Shown here: positions 52,200-61,479 of the stretch, piece by piece
Layout: each line of letters begins with the position of its first letter
How positions within the stretch are numbered: position 1 is the stretch's first letter
Source: an uncultured bacterium
GTDB lineage: Bacteria; Cyanobacteriota; Vampirovibrionia; Gastranaerophilales; Gastranaerophilaceae
Reading direction: 5' to 3'
DNA: 64,000 bases
Assembly: GCA_946636615.1 (NCBI GenBank)
Contig: CAMPBE010000004.1
Span: forward strand, 1 to 64,000
The notes under the pieces: generated by a model
Seen by the model: only the letters and a program-made list of their open reading frames with translations
Databases searched by the model: none
Told to the model about the DNA's origin: nothing
Program-made: the position numbers and the translations under genes

Positions 52200-52202
52200 A
52201 TT

Positions 52203-52343
52203 TTATTTAGCCTTTTTGTAAATTATTTGTTCAAGCATAAATGATTTATGCATTTGAGGTTTTAGCTGAGCTATTACAACTGTTGCAATAGCTAATAATA
52301 CAAGAAAAATTATTGATATTGTAACTATTTTTTTTATATCCAT
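52203..52343 (-). CDS. 46-aa single-pass small protein (below ORF-track cutoff)
   Basis: MDIKKIVTISIIFLVLLAIATVVIAQLKPQMHKSFMLEQIIYKKAK*; AGGAT-like ribosome-binding site. Confidence 0.65.
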   Translation of the reverse strand: MDIKKIVTISIIFLVLLAIATVVIAQLKPQMHKSFMLEQIIYKKAK

Positions 52344-52355
52344 AAAAATCCTTTC

Positions 52356-53291
52356 CTAACGAACAACTCTTTCATAATCAGAATAATTATCAGGTGTAGA
52401 ATACCTAGTTTGAGTACCAATCAAAAACATACCGGTTACAACGGTCGAAGTTCTTTTTGTTCCTCTCGGAAAATTCAAAATAGGTTTCTTTTGAAGATTT
52501 GAAATTGCCGGTTTAACGTTATTTCTTGCAACATCCATAAAACTTGGATGAGAACACTCTACTTTTATGTTTGATACATTTCCAAACTTATCCACAATAA
52601 ATGTGAATGTAAACACTGTTCCATACGGCGCAAAATCAATATTCGAATCTTTCATAATTTGATTTTGAATATTACTTCTCCAAACATTCCAAGCAATAAT
52701 TTCTTCTTCTTCAGTCATATAAGGATTTGAAGAACTTTTTGGTTGAGATGGAGTTGTTTTAACCGTTTTTGTTTGATTATTTGTTGGAGTTTTAGGCGTT
52801 TCAACAACTTTTGTTTGCTTTGTTGATTTTGGAGTTTCAGTATTTATATATTTTGTAGTTTTTGTTTCTTCAGGCTGTTTTACAACTACAGAATTTTCAG
52901 TATTTTTCATAACCCTTTGCAGCAGTTCCATCTGACTTGTCCTGTCTGAATTTGGATTTTGAGCAACCTTCACTTCTTTTTTTGCTGGTTTTATATCATT
53001 TGTTTGAACATATTTTACGACAGGCTGCTCCTGCTGTCTGTTATAAATTTCGATTGCTTTTTTGGCAGATTCTTTCTGTTCGGGAACTGAAATCTCTATA
53101 TTTTTTTTATTTTCAATATTAGAAACATTTGCAACAGGAATATTATCAGTTGTTATATTGTCACTAATTCTTGTCAACACAAAATCGGCATCTTCCAACA
53201 ACATCGGTTGATGCATCTCAGGGTGAATTTGTATTGTTAATATAGTTAACACTACAAATGCAATTATTACAGCTATTTTTAGAAAATCCAT
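52356..53291 (-). CDS. TonB-like C-terminal protein with N-terminal anchor
   Basis: MDFLKIAVIIAFVVLTILTIQ anchor, Thr/Lys/Pro-rich linker, TonB-C-like FTFTFIVDKFGNVSNIKVECSHPSFMDVARNNV; start refined from ORF 52356..53306. Confidence 0.72.
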   Translation of the reverse strand: MDFLKIAVIIAFVVLTILTIQIHPEMHQPMLLEDADFVLTRISDNITTDNIPVANVSNIENKKNIEISVPEQKESAKKAIEIYNRQQEQPVVKYVQTNDIKPAKKEVKVAQNPNSDRTSQMELLQRVMKNTENSVVVKQPEETKTTKYINTETPKSTKQTKVVETPKTPTNNQTKTVKTTPSQPKSSSNPYMTEEEEIIAWNVWRSNIQNQIMKDSNIDFAPYGTVFTFTFIVDKFGNVSNIKVECSHPSFMDVARNNVKPAISNLQKKPILNFPRGTKRTSTVVTGMFLIGTQTRYSTPDNYSDYERVVR

Positions 53292-53328
53292 GTTACACTT
53301 CCGCAATAAAGTTTTAGAATATTTAAAC

Positions 53329-54936
53329 TTAATCTTTATCTACTTTAGACAACAATTCATCACAAGCATAAATTTCAAATTTTGTTTGACTTAATATCAG
53401 AGTTTCCGCAATTAATAATGCAGTAGGAACCAGAGCTGCTACAAAACTTAAAAACAGTCCTTGCATATCACCGCCAATTTCTGTCATAAAGAAAGAAACA
53501 TTCATTGCAAATTCAATAAATATAATAGCACATCCAATTGCAAGAGCTCTGCGTCTGTCAGACTCTAATCTTCTGACGCCTTCCAAACCGTAAATAGTAA
53601 CACCATGATGTTGATAGTCACTAAAACCGTCTTGCTTAATTACCTGTGAACCTTCTATTTTCTTAGTACAAGTAAATGCACCAACAAAAGAAAAGAACGC
53701 AAATATTATCAAACAAGTTGCAAGTATCAAAAATACAGGACTAATTCTCAAACCTGAAATTCTAACCCATCCAGCAGCTTCAGGGAAACAATTTGCTAAA
53801 GTGTTTGAAACACCATAAGCCAAGAAAGGTGCTGTTAGAATACCTACGACAGTTTCGCCCCAAGATTTTAATTGCAAATTAAACATTTTATCTTTTATAT
53901 ACTGAATTTTTGAATTACTCAAACTGTTGATATATCTTTCAATCCACTGTCTGTATGATTTTATAACGCTTTCAAAGTCTTCTCTGTATTCATACTTATC
54001 AAGTGTCAATGCCCATTCTGTACCATTACATTTAAAGTATCCGCAACTTATAGCCAAAACAGCCATTATACCTGAGAAAAAGAATGAAATAAATATTGCA
54101 AATGTCATAAAATCATTCAAATTCATATAATAAACCAGATTTACAACATAAATTCCAAGGACAAATATTAATGAAAATATCAACATAAAACTCTGTCCTA
54201 ATTTCGAAGATTTTGACAAATCTTTTTGAACATTGCTCTGTAAATACAAGTAAATTCCCTGTTTTAGCAACAAGCAAATACCATAAATCATTATTGTATA
54301 AATAACCCAGACTTTTATATTTGTAGGCAAATGCAAGAAACTTGCCGACTCTTTAATATTTAATCCCATCAAATAGTTTGACACACCAAATGCACAAATC
54401 ATTGCACTGAAAAACATTGCAATATGTAAAAACAAACTTGTTTTTGAATTTGCAGAAAGTTTATTTTTCAAATCATTAATATGAAATGCAACTTGCTTTG
54501 TTATCGCAACTCTGGCGCTTTCTAAATCTTCTTTTTGTTTTTCAAGTTTTACTTTTGTAACAGCATTCACGTCTTTTCCATACAAACCTTTTATATCTTC
54601 TTCAGTCAAATCTTCTTTTCCGATAGATGTAACTGTTTTTACTGCAGGTTCAGCATTTTCAGCAATAAGCTTTACAGCAACAAATTCATCAGAATCAGCA
54701 AACATCAACTTACAAACATTTGAAACTTCAACTCTTTTTATCGGCTGACCTTTAAAAAGAACTTTTTCACTCTGAAAATTATTTGTTATTGTACATTTTC
54801 CGTTAACCAATTGCAAAGTCAAAAGAATGTCATAATTTAAATTCAAAACGACATCACAATTAGGATTAGTTCCTATATTAACTACATCTTTACTAAATAC
54901 TTTTTCACCGTTTTTTGATGCTATTATTATTGCCAT
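53329..54936 (-). CDS. Multi-pass membrane protein with FHA-like N-terminal domain
   Basis: N-terminal VNIGTNPNCDVVLNL... resembles an FHA beta-sandwich start; about 8 hydrophobic segments follow. Confidence 0.55.
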   Translation of the reverse strand: MAIIIASKNGEKVFSKDVVNIGTNPNCDVVLNLNYDILLTLQLVNGKCTITNNFQSEKVLFKGQPIKRVEVSNVCKLMFADSDEFVAVKLIAENAEPAVKTVTSIGKEDLTEEDIKGLYGKDVNAVTKVKLEKQKEDLESARVAITKQVAFHINDLKNKLSANSKTSLFLHIAMFFSAMICAFGVSNYLMGLNIKESASFLHLPTNIKVWVIYTIMIYGICLLLKQGIYLYLQSNVQKDLSKSSKLGQSFMLIFSLIFVLGIYVVNLVYYMNLNDFMTFAIFISFFFSGIMAVLAISCGYFKCNGTEWALTLDKYEYREDFESVIKSYRQWIERYINSLSNSKIQYIKDKMFNLQLKSWGETVVGILTAPFLAYGVSNTLANCFPEAAGWVRISGLRISPVFLILATCLIIFAFFSFVGAFTCTKKIEGSQVIKQDGFSDYQHHGVTIYGLEGVRRLESDRRRALAIGCAIIFIEFAMNVSFFMTEIGGDMQGLFLSFVAALVPTALLIAETLILSQTKFEIYACDELLSKVDKD

Positions 54937-54948
54937 TCAAATACCTCA

Positions 54949-55653
54949 TTATCTTCCAAGTGCATTTAAAAATTTTCTAATTTGCTTATCCACGTTTTGT
55001 TCAGGAGCAATTATCAATTTCTGTTCTCCTAAAACAGGTCCTAGTTTTTCCTTTACCAAATCCAATTTTGACGGATGAGCATACAAAAACATCATAGAAA
55101 TTTCAGGTGCATATTTTTGAACTTCTGCAACATTCTTTGGTAATGTATCCCAATTAACCTGTTTTTCTGCAGCACCTTCATTTTCTAAATCTCCAATTAC
55201 AACAATCGAAGGTACATATCCGTCTTTTTTCATAGTTAACGCATGGGTAAAAGCTTTTTTTATACCTTCACCATATGCCGTACCATAATCTTTTTCATCA
55301 TATTTCGTATATGTATCAAGAGATTTTTGAATTGCGCTTCCATTCATAGGCGACCCCTCATAAATCAGATACGCATCTTGAGAAACTCTCAAAATTTTAA
55401 CTTGATCTTCAGGATCCAACAAATTACAAACTTGTTTCAATGTCTTTTTCTGCATAGTCAAAGCATTTTGATTTGAAGCAGAAGAATCAATTAAAAATAT
55501 TACTGCTGCGGGATGAAAATCATCAACCTTTATTTTACTTAATCCTGTCCAAATAAATTTTAAAGCTACAGACAAAACAAGTAAAATTAATCCGACAGTT
55601 ATTAACCTTCTATTCAATTTCATTTTTACCACCTTACTATTAAAATATAGCAT
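54949..55653 (-). CDS. VWA-domain single-pass membrane protein
   Basis: VIFLIDSSASNQNAL (MIDAS DxSxS), GTAYGEGIKKAFTHAL, IVVIGDLENEG; start may be 55623 (MKLNRR). Confidence 0.8.
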   Translation of the reverse strand: MLYFNSKVVKMKLNRRLITVGLILLVLSVALKFIWTGLSKIKVDDFHPAAVIFLIDSSASNQNALTMQKKTLKQVCNLLDPEDQVKILRVSQDAYLIYEGSPMNGSAIQKSLDTYTKYDEKDYGTAYGEGIKKAFTHALTMKKDGYVPSIVVIGDLENEGAAEKQVNWDTLPKNVAEVQKYAPEISMMFLYAHPSKLDLVKEKLGPVLGEQKLIIAPEQNVDKQIRKFLNALGR

Positions 55654-55700
55654 AAGAGCTGCATATCTGCAAATTTTAAAATCAAATTTTTACAAATTTA

Positions 55701-56627
55701 TTATTGCATATAATATGGGGAAGCATTAACAGGTTCAACAAGAGTAACTGTAATTGTCGTTCCATCAGGAATTGTAATTTCATCACCTCTTTGCATAGCG
55801 CCATGAACACCACCGCCTAAAGCGCCAATACCTCCATAAATAAGCATATTTCTGCCCCAATCATTACCACCGCCCATTGCAGTAAAAGCAGCTCCTAAAA
55901 GCATACTGCCTAAAGCTCCTAAAACAACATCCCTTGTCATTTTAGCAGCTCTTTTGCTATCTGCTTGCATAACTATTTTTTTAGTTGAAATAGGTAGTAT
56001 ATTTCCATCCGGCATTAATATTTCGTTAAAATTCAGTTCAATACTTCCACTTCCGTATGCATATCCGGCATTTTTTGCTTCAGTTGCAGTCCCATAAACA
56101 AGACTGCCTGCAGGTGCTACAAGTTGACCATTATATCTCAGATCTTCAGTCAACCTGACAGTTAATCTGTCATTCTTTTCCATACTGCCTGAGCTTACAC
56201 CGGAATCAAAAGTTACATCAAATTTTGTACCGGCAGGGACTTTAACAACAGAGCCATATAATTTTTGCTGCTGAGGCTGAGGATTAATAATCTGTTGCTC
56301 CTGTCGATTTATTTGCTGCAATAAATCATCTTGAATTGGATAAAATTGCTGCGTTTGCTGCGGCTGTGTATCAATTAACAAACCATCAGATGGAGGAGCC
56401 GGAGAAGGTTCATAATGAATTCTTTCCTCGACTTCAATCTTCTTATTCCTGTTTTTAGATTTATTAATTTCCGTCTTATTTTTTGATTTAGAAAAATCAT
56501 ACCCCTGCATATTAATTTGCTGCTGCCTGTCAAATTCTTCCTGAGCGGCATCACTAAAATCATAATCAGCAAAAACAGGTGCACTAAAAAATTGTATACA
56601 TAATAAGATAGATACTATTCTTTTCAT
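55701..56627 (-). CDS. Exported protein with VirB10/TrbI-like C-terminal pattern
   Basis: Signal MKRIVSILLCIQFFSAPVFA; VPAGTKFDVTFDSGVSSGSMEKNDRLTVRLTEDLRYNGQLVAPAGSLVYGTATEAKNAGYAYGSGSIELNFNEILMPDGNILPI. Confidence 0.6.
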   Translation of the reverse strand: MKRIVSILLCIQFFSAPVFADYDFSDAAQEEFDRQQQINMQGYDFSKSKNKTEINKSKNRNKKIEVEERIHYEPSPAPPSDGLLIDTQPQQTQQFYPIQDDLLQQINRQEQQIINPQPQQQKLYGSVVKVPAGTKFDVTFDSGVSSGSMEKNDRLTVRLTEDLRYNGQLVAPAGSLVYGTATEAKNAGYAYGSGSIELNFNEILMPDGNILPISTKKIVMQADSKRAAKMTRDVVLGALGSMLLGAAFTAMGGGNDWGRNMLIYGGIGALGGGVHGAMQRGDEITIPDGTTITVTLVEPVNASPYYMQ

Positions 56628-56714
56628 TCTAAAAATATTATATAATATGATTGAATTATTACAACATCCTTGCTATAATTGTTTAGAACTTTTAAATTTA
56701 CTTGAGGAGAAAGT

Positions 56715-57320
56715 ATGGAAAAAATTTTTGAGATATTTGCAGTTGTAATTAGCGCATATATAATTGGATCAATTCCAACGGGATATATAATAGTAAAATC
56801 ATTCACCGGTCAAGATATCAGAACTATCGGCTCAGGTTCCACAGGTGCTACAAATGTAAAAAGAGTAATGGGTAAAAAATGGTTTTTTATAACATTACTT
56901 TTAGATGCATTTAAAGGTGCTTTGCCTGTTGTTTTAGCTGCATGTTTTGCTAAAACATTTACAGGTATCGGTTTATTGCCTGTATTAGCTGCTGTTGCAG
57001 TTATTTTAGGGCATAGCAAATCTATATTTTTAAAGTTTACCGGAGGGAAATCCGTTGCATCTGGAGTCGGAACAATTCTGGCACTAAATTGGCAGGTTGG
57101 ATTAATTATAGCTGCAATATGGGCAGTGATAACATTTTTTACAAGATACGTATCTGTCGGTTCTATAATTGCACTTGCTATTTCTCCTATACTAATGTGG
57201 GCATTTAAAGCTCCTTTAGCATACATTGCATACTGCGCATTAGGTGCTATTTATATTATTTGGCTGCATAGAACCAATATACAAAGACTTATTAAAGGAG
57301 AAGAAAATAAAGTAAGATAA
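56715..57320 (+). CDS. plsY: Glycerol-3-phosphate acyltransferase PlsY
   Basis: YIIGSIPTGYIIVK, GSGSTGATNVKRVMGKKWF, LGHSKSIFLKFTGGKSVASGVGTIL. Confidence 0.95.
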   Translation: MEKIFEIFAVVISAYIIGSIPTGYIIVKSFTGQDIRTIGSGSTGATNVKRVMGKKWFFITLLLDAFKGALPVVLAACFAKTFTGIGLLPVLAAVAVILGHSKSIFLKFTGGKSVASGVGTILALNWQVGLIIAAIWAVITFFTRYVSVGSIIALAISPILMWAFKAPLAYIAYCALGAIYIIWLHRTNIQRLIKGEENKVR

Positions 57321-57340
57321 TTTTGTGCTAATATTTTTGT

Positions 57341-58063
57341 ATGCCTAATCAATTTTCAAGGACAGAATTATTATTCGGAAAAGAGGCTATGAAAAAGCTT
57401 CAAAACTCTCGTGTTGCAATATTTGGAATAGGCGGAGTCGGAGGCTATACAGCAGAAGCTCTTGCAAGAAGCGGTATCGGAGCAATCGACTTAATAGATA
57501 ACGATACTGTTTGCTTGACGAATCTGAATAGGCAAATAATTGCGACGCATTCTTCAATAGGGAAATTAAAAGTAGATGTTGCGGAAGCCAGACTTCTTGA
57601 TATTAATCCTGATATAAAAATAAAAAAATATAATATATTTTACACTCCTGAAACAAAATCCGACTTTGATTTCACTCAATACGATTATGTTGTCGATGCA
57701 ATAGATACTGTAGTTGGCAAACTTTCAATAATCGAAGAATCTAAAAAAGCAAATATCCCTGTTATCTCATCTATGGGTGCAGGCAATAAACTTGACCCGA
57801 CAAAATTTGAAGTTGCTGATATTTCAAAGACATCAGTATGCCCACTTGCAAGAGTAATCAGACAAGAATTAAAGAAAAGAAATATCTCAAAAGTAAAAGT
57901 TGTCTACTCTAAAGAACCCTCAATAAAACCGATAACTACAGAAGACAACAAAGAAGAATTGAGCATAAAAAAGCACCAAATCCCTGGCAGTACAGCATTT
58001 GTTCCGTCAGTTGCCGGACTGATAATTGCAGGAGAAGTTATTAAGGACTTAATCCGCATTTAA
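57341..58063 (+). CDS. tcdA: ThiF/HesA-family protein, probable tRNA t6A dehydratase TcdA
   Basis: RTELLFGKEAMKKLQNSRVAIFGIGGVGGYTAEALARSGIGAIDLIDNDTVCLTNLNRQI. Confidence 0.88.
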   Translation: MPNQFSRTELLFGKEAMKKLQNSRVAIFGIGGVGGYTAEALARSGIGAIDLIDNDTVCLTNLNRQIIATHSSIGKLKVDVAEARLLDINPDIKIKKYNIFYTPETKSDFDFTQYDYVVDAIDTVVGKLSIIEESKKANIPVISSMGAGNKLDPTKFEVADISKTSVCPLARVIRQELKKRNISKVKVVYSKEPSIKPITTEDNKEELSIKKHQIPGSTAFVPSVAGLIIAGEVIKDLIRI

Positions 58064-58783
58064 GCTAAAACCATTCTTAACAAGATTACCAAAACATCCT
58101 CTGTAAGACCCTTGCTTACATTTTTGTTCATATAATTGTGTAATAAGTTCTTGTTTTTCATTATTTGCTTGAGCCGCTGTTTTATGAAAATCAGGAGCCA
58201 CATGGGCTTCATCAATAGAACCATCATTATATATATTCATAGCCCACAGGTCATAACCGGCCCTATTAGGATTTTTCATACCGTTTGTATCTACGAATAT
58301 TTCAATCGGTCCTTCTGGAGTAAACCCTATTCTCATAACGCTTCCATCATTTAGCATATAATCTGTCTTTGAATCAGATTTTGTATCAATTGTAAAATCA
58401 GGATTCATTGGCTGGCCATCAAAAGTTCTATAAGATGCAGCAAAACAATTATTTTTAGAAGGTTCACATACTTCAGCTACATGAAAATATTTCATAACAA
58501 AATCATTTATTGATTCCTTAGAGTCATCATCCGATATATCTGAATGACTAGTACCATATAAATTAGTAGCTTTCAAATCGGTAACAGTACCATGAGCCAT
58601 ATATAAGGTTACAGCTTGTCTTACTGCGGCATAAAAATTTTTTATGGAAGATTCATATGCTTTAAATTTGTATCCCTTTATTAATCCTGGCACAGTTAAA
58701 CTCGCTATCACTCCAACAATAGCAACCCCTAAAAGTAATTCTGTTATAGTAATTCCGAGTCTTTTCTTTTTACATAGACACAT
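58049..58783 (-). CDS. Type IV prepilin-like protein
   Basis: KKKRLGITITELLLGVAIVGVIASLTVPGLI prepilin signal; start refined to MCLCKKK (ORF opens at 58834). Confidence 0.85.
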   Translation of the reverse strand: MCLCKKKRLGITITELLLGVAIVGVIASLTVPGLIKGYKFKAYESSIKNFYAAVRQAVTLYMAHGTVTDLKATNLYGTSHSDISDDDSKESINDFVMKYFHVAEVCEPSKNNCFAASYRTFDGQPMNPDFTIDTKSDSKTDYMLNDGSVMRIGFTPEGPIEIFVDTNGMKNPNRAGYDLWAMNIYNDGSIDEAHVAPDFHKTAAQANNEKQELITQLYEQKCKQGSYRGCFGNLVKNGFSLNAD

Positions 58784-58820
58784 ATGAGCACCAACTATAT
58801 TTGTAATTATACTCGATTTT

Positions 58821-59996
58821 TTAATTTTTGTCACTATTTTCTATATTTTTATTACAATTCCAATTTATTATAGAACCCAAAATTTTATTATTTTCAGGTA
58901 ATTCAAAAATAAAACTTGTATATTCACCTTTTGAATCCAGGTATATTTTCCCGTTGTGTGCTTCTACAACCTTTTTAGAAAAATATAAGCCGAGCCCTAT
59001 GCCTGATAAATTATCACCTGTATAATATTTTTCAAAAATTTTATTTTTCTTTTCCTCTGAAATTGGATTACCCCTATTTGTAAATTTGAAAATAAAATTT
59101 TTATTTTTATATGATAACTCAACAGTAATATCAGAATTTTTAAAAGAATAATTTAATGCATTATTAACTATGTTCCCAATTACTCGCCTCAATTGTTTTG
59201 AATCTGCATATAATTTTTTGTCTTTTATAAAAGACTTAAAAATAAAATTAATATTTTTATCTTTCGCAGACATCTTAACTTCATTTATACAATTTTTTAC
59301 CAAAATGTTCGGATCAATATATTCTTTTTCCAAAAATATTATGCCGTTATCAAACTTGTACGTTTTTAAAATTGAATATAACATATTTTGCATATATTCA
59401 GAAGATTCCAATAATATATCAAGTAGTTCCTTTTGCTCATTTGATAGAACTCCAAAATTTCCATTTCGCAGCATCTTAAGACTCATAAGTTGAGCCTGAA
59501 CGGGATTTTTTAAATCATGAGTAAGCGTTGTCATAAACAATTCTTTTTGAGCTTCCAACTGTTTTTTATGCTCAATAAGAGAATTTAAATCACATATTTT
59601 ATCTACAAGTTTTAATTTCAAACTTTCTTCTTTTGTAATATTTCTTGCAACAGAAAGTATCGCTGTTATTTCACCATCCTCAACAATAGGAGTCGATAAT
59701 TGACTTAAAACCTGCACTTTTGAATCACAAATAACATTAAACGTATAAACTCTCGGTTCACGTGTTTCCAAAACCTCTTTAATATTCTCCTCAATAGTTT
59801 CATACGTTTCAGGCAGCAAAATTTCTTTTATGCTTTTTCCAACAACATTAGTTTCATGCGAAAAGTTCAAAAGTTTTAAAAAAGCCCTATTACAAATAAG
59901 ATATTTTAAATTTAAATCTTTTACAGTAATAATATCCTGACAATTCTCCATTATGGAATCTAACAGGATATTTCTTTTTTCTTTTATTAACAACAT
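58821..59996 (-). CDS. PAS-domain sensor histidine kinase
   Basis: PAS region DIITVKDLNLKYLICNRAFLKL; H-box LTHDLKNPVQAQ; G-box GIGLGLYFSKKVVEAHNGKIYLDS. Confidence 0.92.
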   Translation of the reverse strand: MLLIKEKRNILLDSIMENCQDIITVKDLNLKYLICNRAFLKLLNFSHETNVVGKSIKEILLPETYETIEENIKEVLETREPRVYTFNVICDSKVQVLSQLSTPIVEDGEITAILSVARNITKEESLKLKLVDKICDLNSLIEHKKQLEAQKELFMTTLTHDLKNPVQAQLMSLKMLRNGNFGVLSNEQKELLDILLESSEYMQNMLYSILKTYKFDNGIIFLEKEYIDPNILVKNCINEVKMSAKDKNINFIFKSFIKDKKLYADSKQLRRVIGNIVNNALNYSFKNSDITVELSYKNKNFIFKFTNRGNPISEEKKNKIFEKYYTGDNLSGIGLGLYFSKKVVEAHNGKIYLDSKGEYTSFIFELPENNKILGSIINWNCNKNIENSDKN

Positions 59997-60178
59997 ACAA
60001 AATTTATTTTAAATTCTTAAAATTATGAATACAATACTTTTGAATAAAATATAGACTGTTGGGTAATATTTACATTTATACACACTTTATTTTTTTTTAA
60101 AATTTTTGATATAACATGGGAAGAAATATAGCAAATAATTTTTTGTTTGTTTTTTAATATCAAAAAAGGAACACAAAA

Positions 60179-61039
60179 TTGCAAAATACTATAGACAACA
60201 AATCTCTCAAAACCAAAACTCAAACCAAAACACCCATGTCTATCATAAATAACTTTTTATATATTGAGAAAAAGCTTGAAAAAATTTTTATGGATGAGAT
60301 GGAAAGTGATAATTCAATTTTTATAAAAGTAGAACAAAATACAATACACAAGATGGCTTTGTTTTTATCCAAAAAAATTGACAGATCATGCTCTATAGGT
60401 ATTGCAGGAGAAACAGCAAGCGGAAAATCAACAATTGCATATGACATTATCAGCACAATTGAATCTTTTGCCGAAGATTATGACATAAATAATGCAATAA
60501 CAAGAATTAACACTGATGATTATTATTATGACAGATCCGAAATGGTAAAACAGGCAGGCAGTTTTTCTGAATTTGCAAAACATTACGACTTAGATGTTCC
60601 AGAAGCTCTTGAACTTGAATTAATGAAAAAACATATAAAATCATTATTAAATGGCAACTCTGTCTTATTACCGGAATACGACATGTCCGGAACTGCAATA
60701 AGGCATGACAATGTAAAACTTGCAGAACCTGCAAATATAATAATTTCAGAAGGTTTATTTACATTAACCCCGAAAATTGTTGATGCATTCGATTTTAAAA
60801 TTTACGTTGATGTCTCTCATAATGTACAGAAAGACCGATTTTACAAACGTGCCGAAGAACGTGGTCTAGGTGATTCTGCTCACGAAGTATATAAAAATGC
60901 ATCCTCAAAGGCAAGAACATACATTCATCCCACTGTTGCAAACGCAGACATCATACTGTCCGGCGAAGCAGACAGAGAAGCATATAGAGCATTTATTAAT
61001 AAAGTACTCGACCTTGTAAGAGAAATTGTTTTCTACTAG
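60179..61039 (+). CDS. Uridine kinase/PRK-like P-loop kinase, copy 2
   Basis: GIAGETASGKSTIAYDI, INTDDYYYDRSEM, ISEGLFTLTPKIVDAFDFKIYVDVSHNVQKDRFYKR; TTG 60179 with AAGGA upstream, or ATG 60236. Confidence 0.8.
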   Translation: MQNTIDNKSLKTKTQTKTPMSIINNFLYIEKKLEKIFMDEMESDNSIFIKVEQNTIHKMALFLSKKIDRSCSIGIAGETASGKSTIAYDIISTIESFAEDYDINNAITRINTDDYYYDRSEMVKQAGSFSEFAKHYDLDVPEALELELMKKHIKSLLNGNSVLLPEYDMSGTAIRHDNVKLAEPANIIISEGLFTLTPKIVDAFDFKIYVDVSHNVQKDRFYKRAEERGLGDSAHEVYKNASSKARTYIHPTVANADIILSGEADREAYRAFINKVLDLVREIVFY

Positions 61040-61479
61040 ATAGGTATTTTTACAACAACTTTTTTAACCAGCCCTTTACTTATTTTTATCTGTGGTTTAT
61101 GAGCTTCATGCGGGAAAATATAGACAAACTTATAAGGTGTTAAATGAACTTTATCAACTGCTATTTTGGGAGAACCTAAAAACATAACGTCTTTTGCATC
61201 ATCATATTCTTCAATAATTTCTATGCCACCTGCCGGAGTATATTCCAAATCTTCTTCCCCTGACAAAAGCATCTGAATGTCAATATATTTTTTATGAGCT
61301 TCAAATTTACAATTTTCATAAGGTTTTGGTGGATAAATGTCTATATTTGCATATATACCATCTTTAATTTTATTATGACCTGTATCAGCTTCTGGCGCCA
61401 AATGTTTTAAAAATTCGATTACACTTTCAGGAATAATTGAACTATATTTTGATATATTTTCTAGTTTATCAATAATCAT
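61036..61479 (-). CDS. YhcH/YjgK/YiaL-family protein
   Basis: KKYIDIQMLLSGEEDLEYTPAGG...VHLTPYKFVYIFPHEAHKPQI metal-binding cupin-like motif. Confidence 0.87.
   Translation of the reverse strand: MIIDKLENISKYSSIIPESVIEFLKHLAPEADTGHNKIKDGIYANIDIYPPKPYENCKFEAHKKYIDIQMLLSGEEDLEYTPAGGIEIIEEYDDAKDVMFLGSPKIAVDKVHLTPYKFVYIFPHEAHKPQIKISKGLVKKVVVKIPI

Noticed and set aside
56810-57226. 138-aa ORF antisense to plsY
   Set aside because: Shadow ORF inside a conserved gene.
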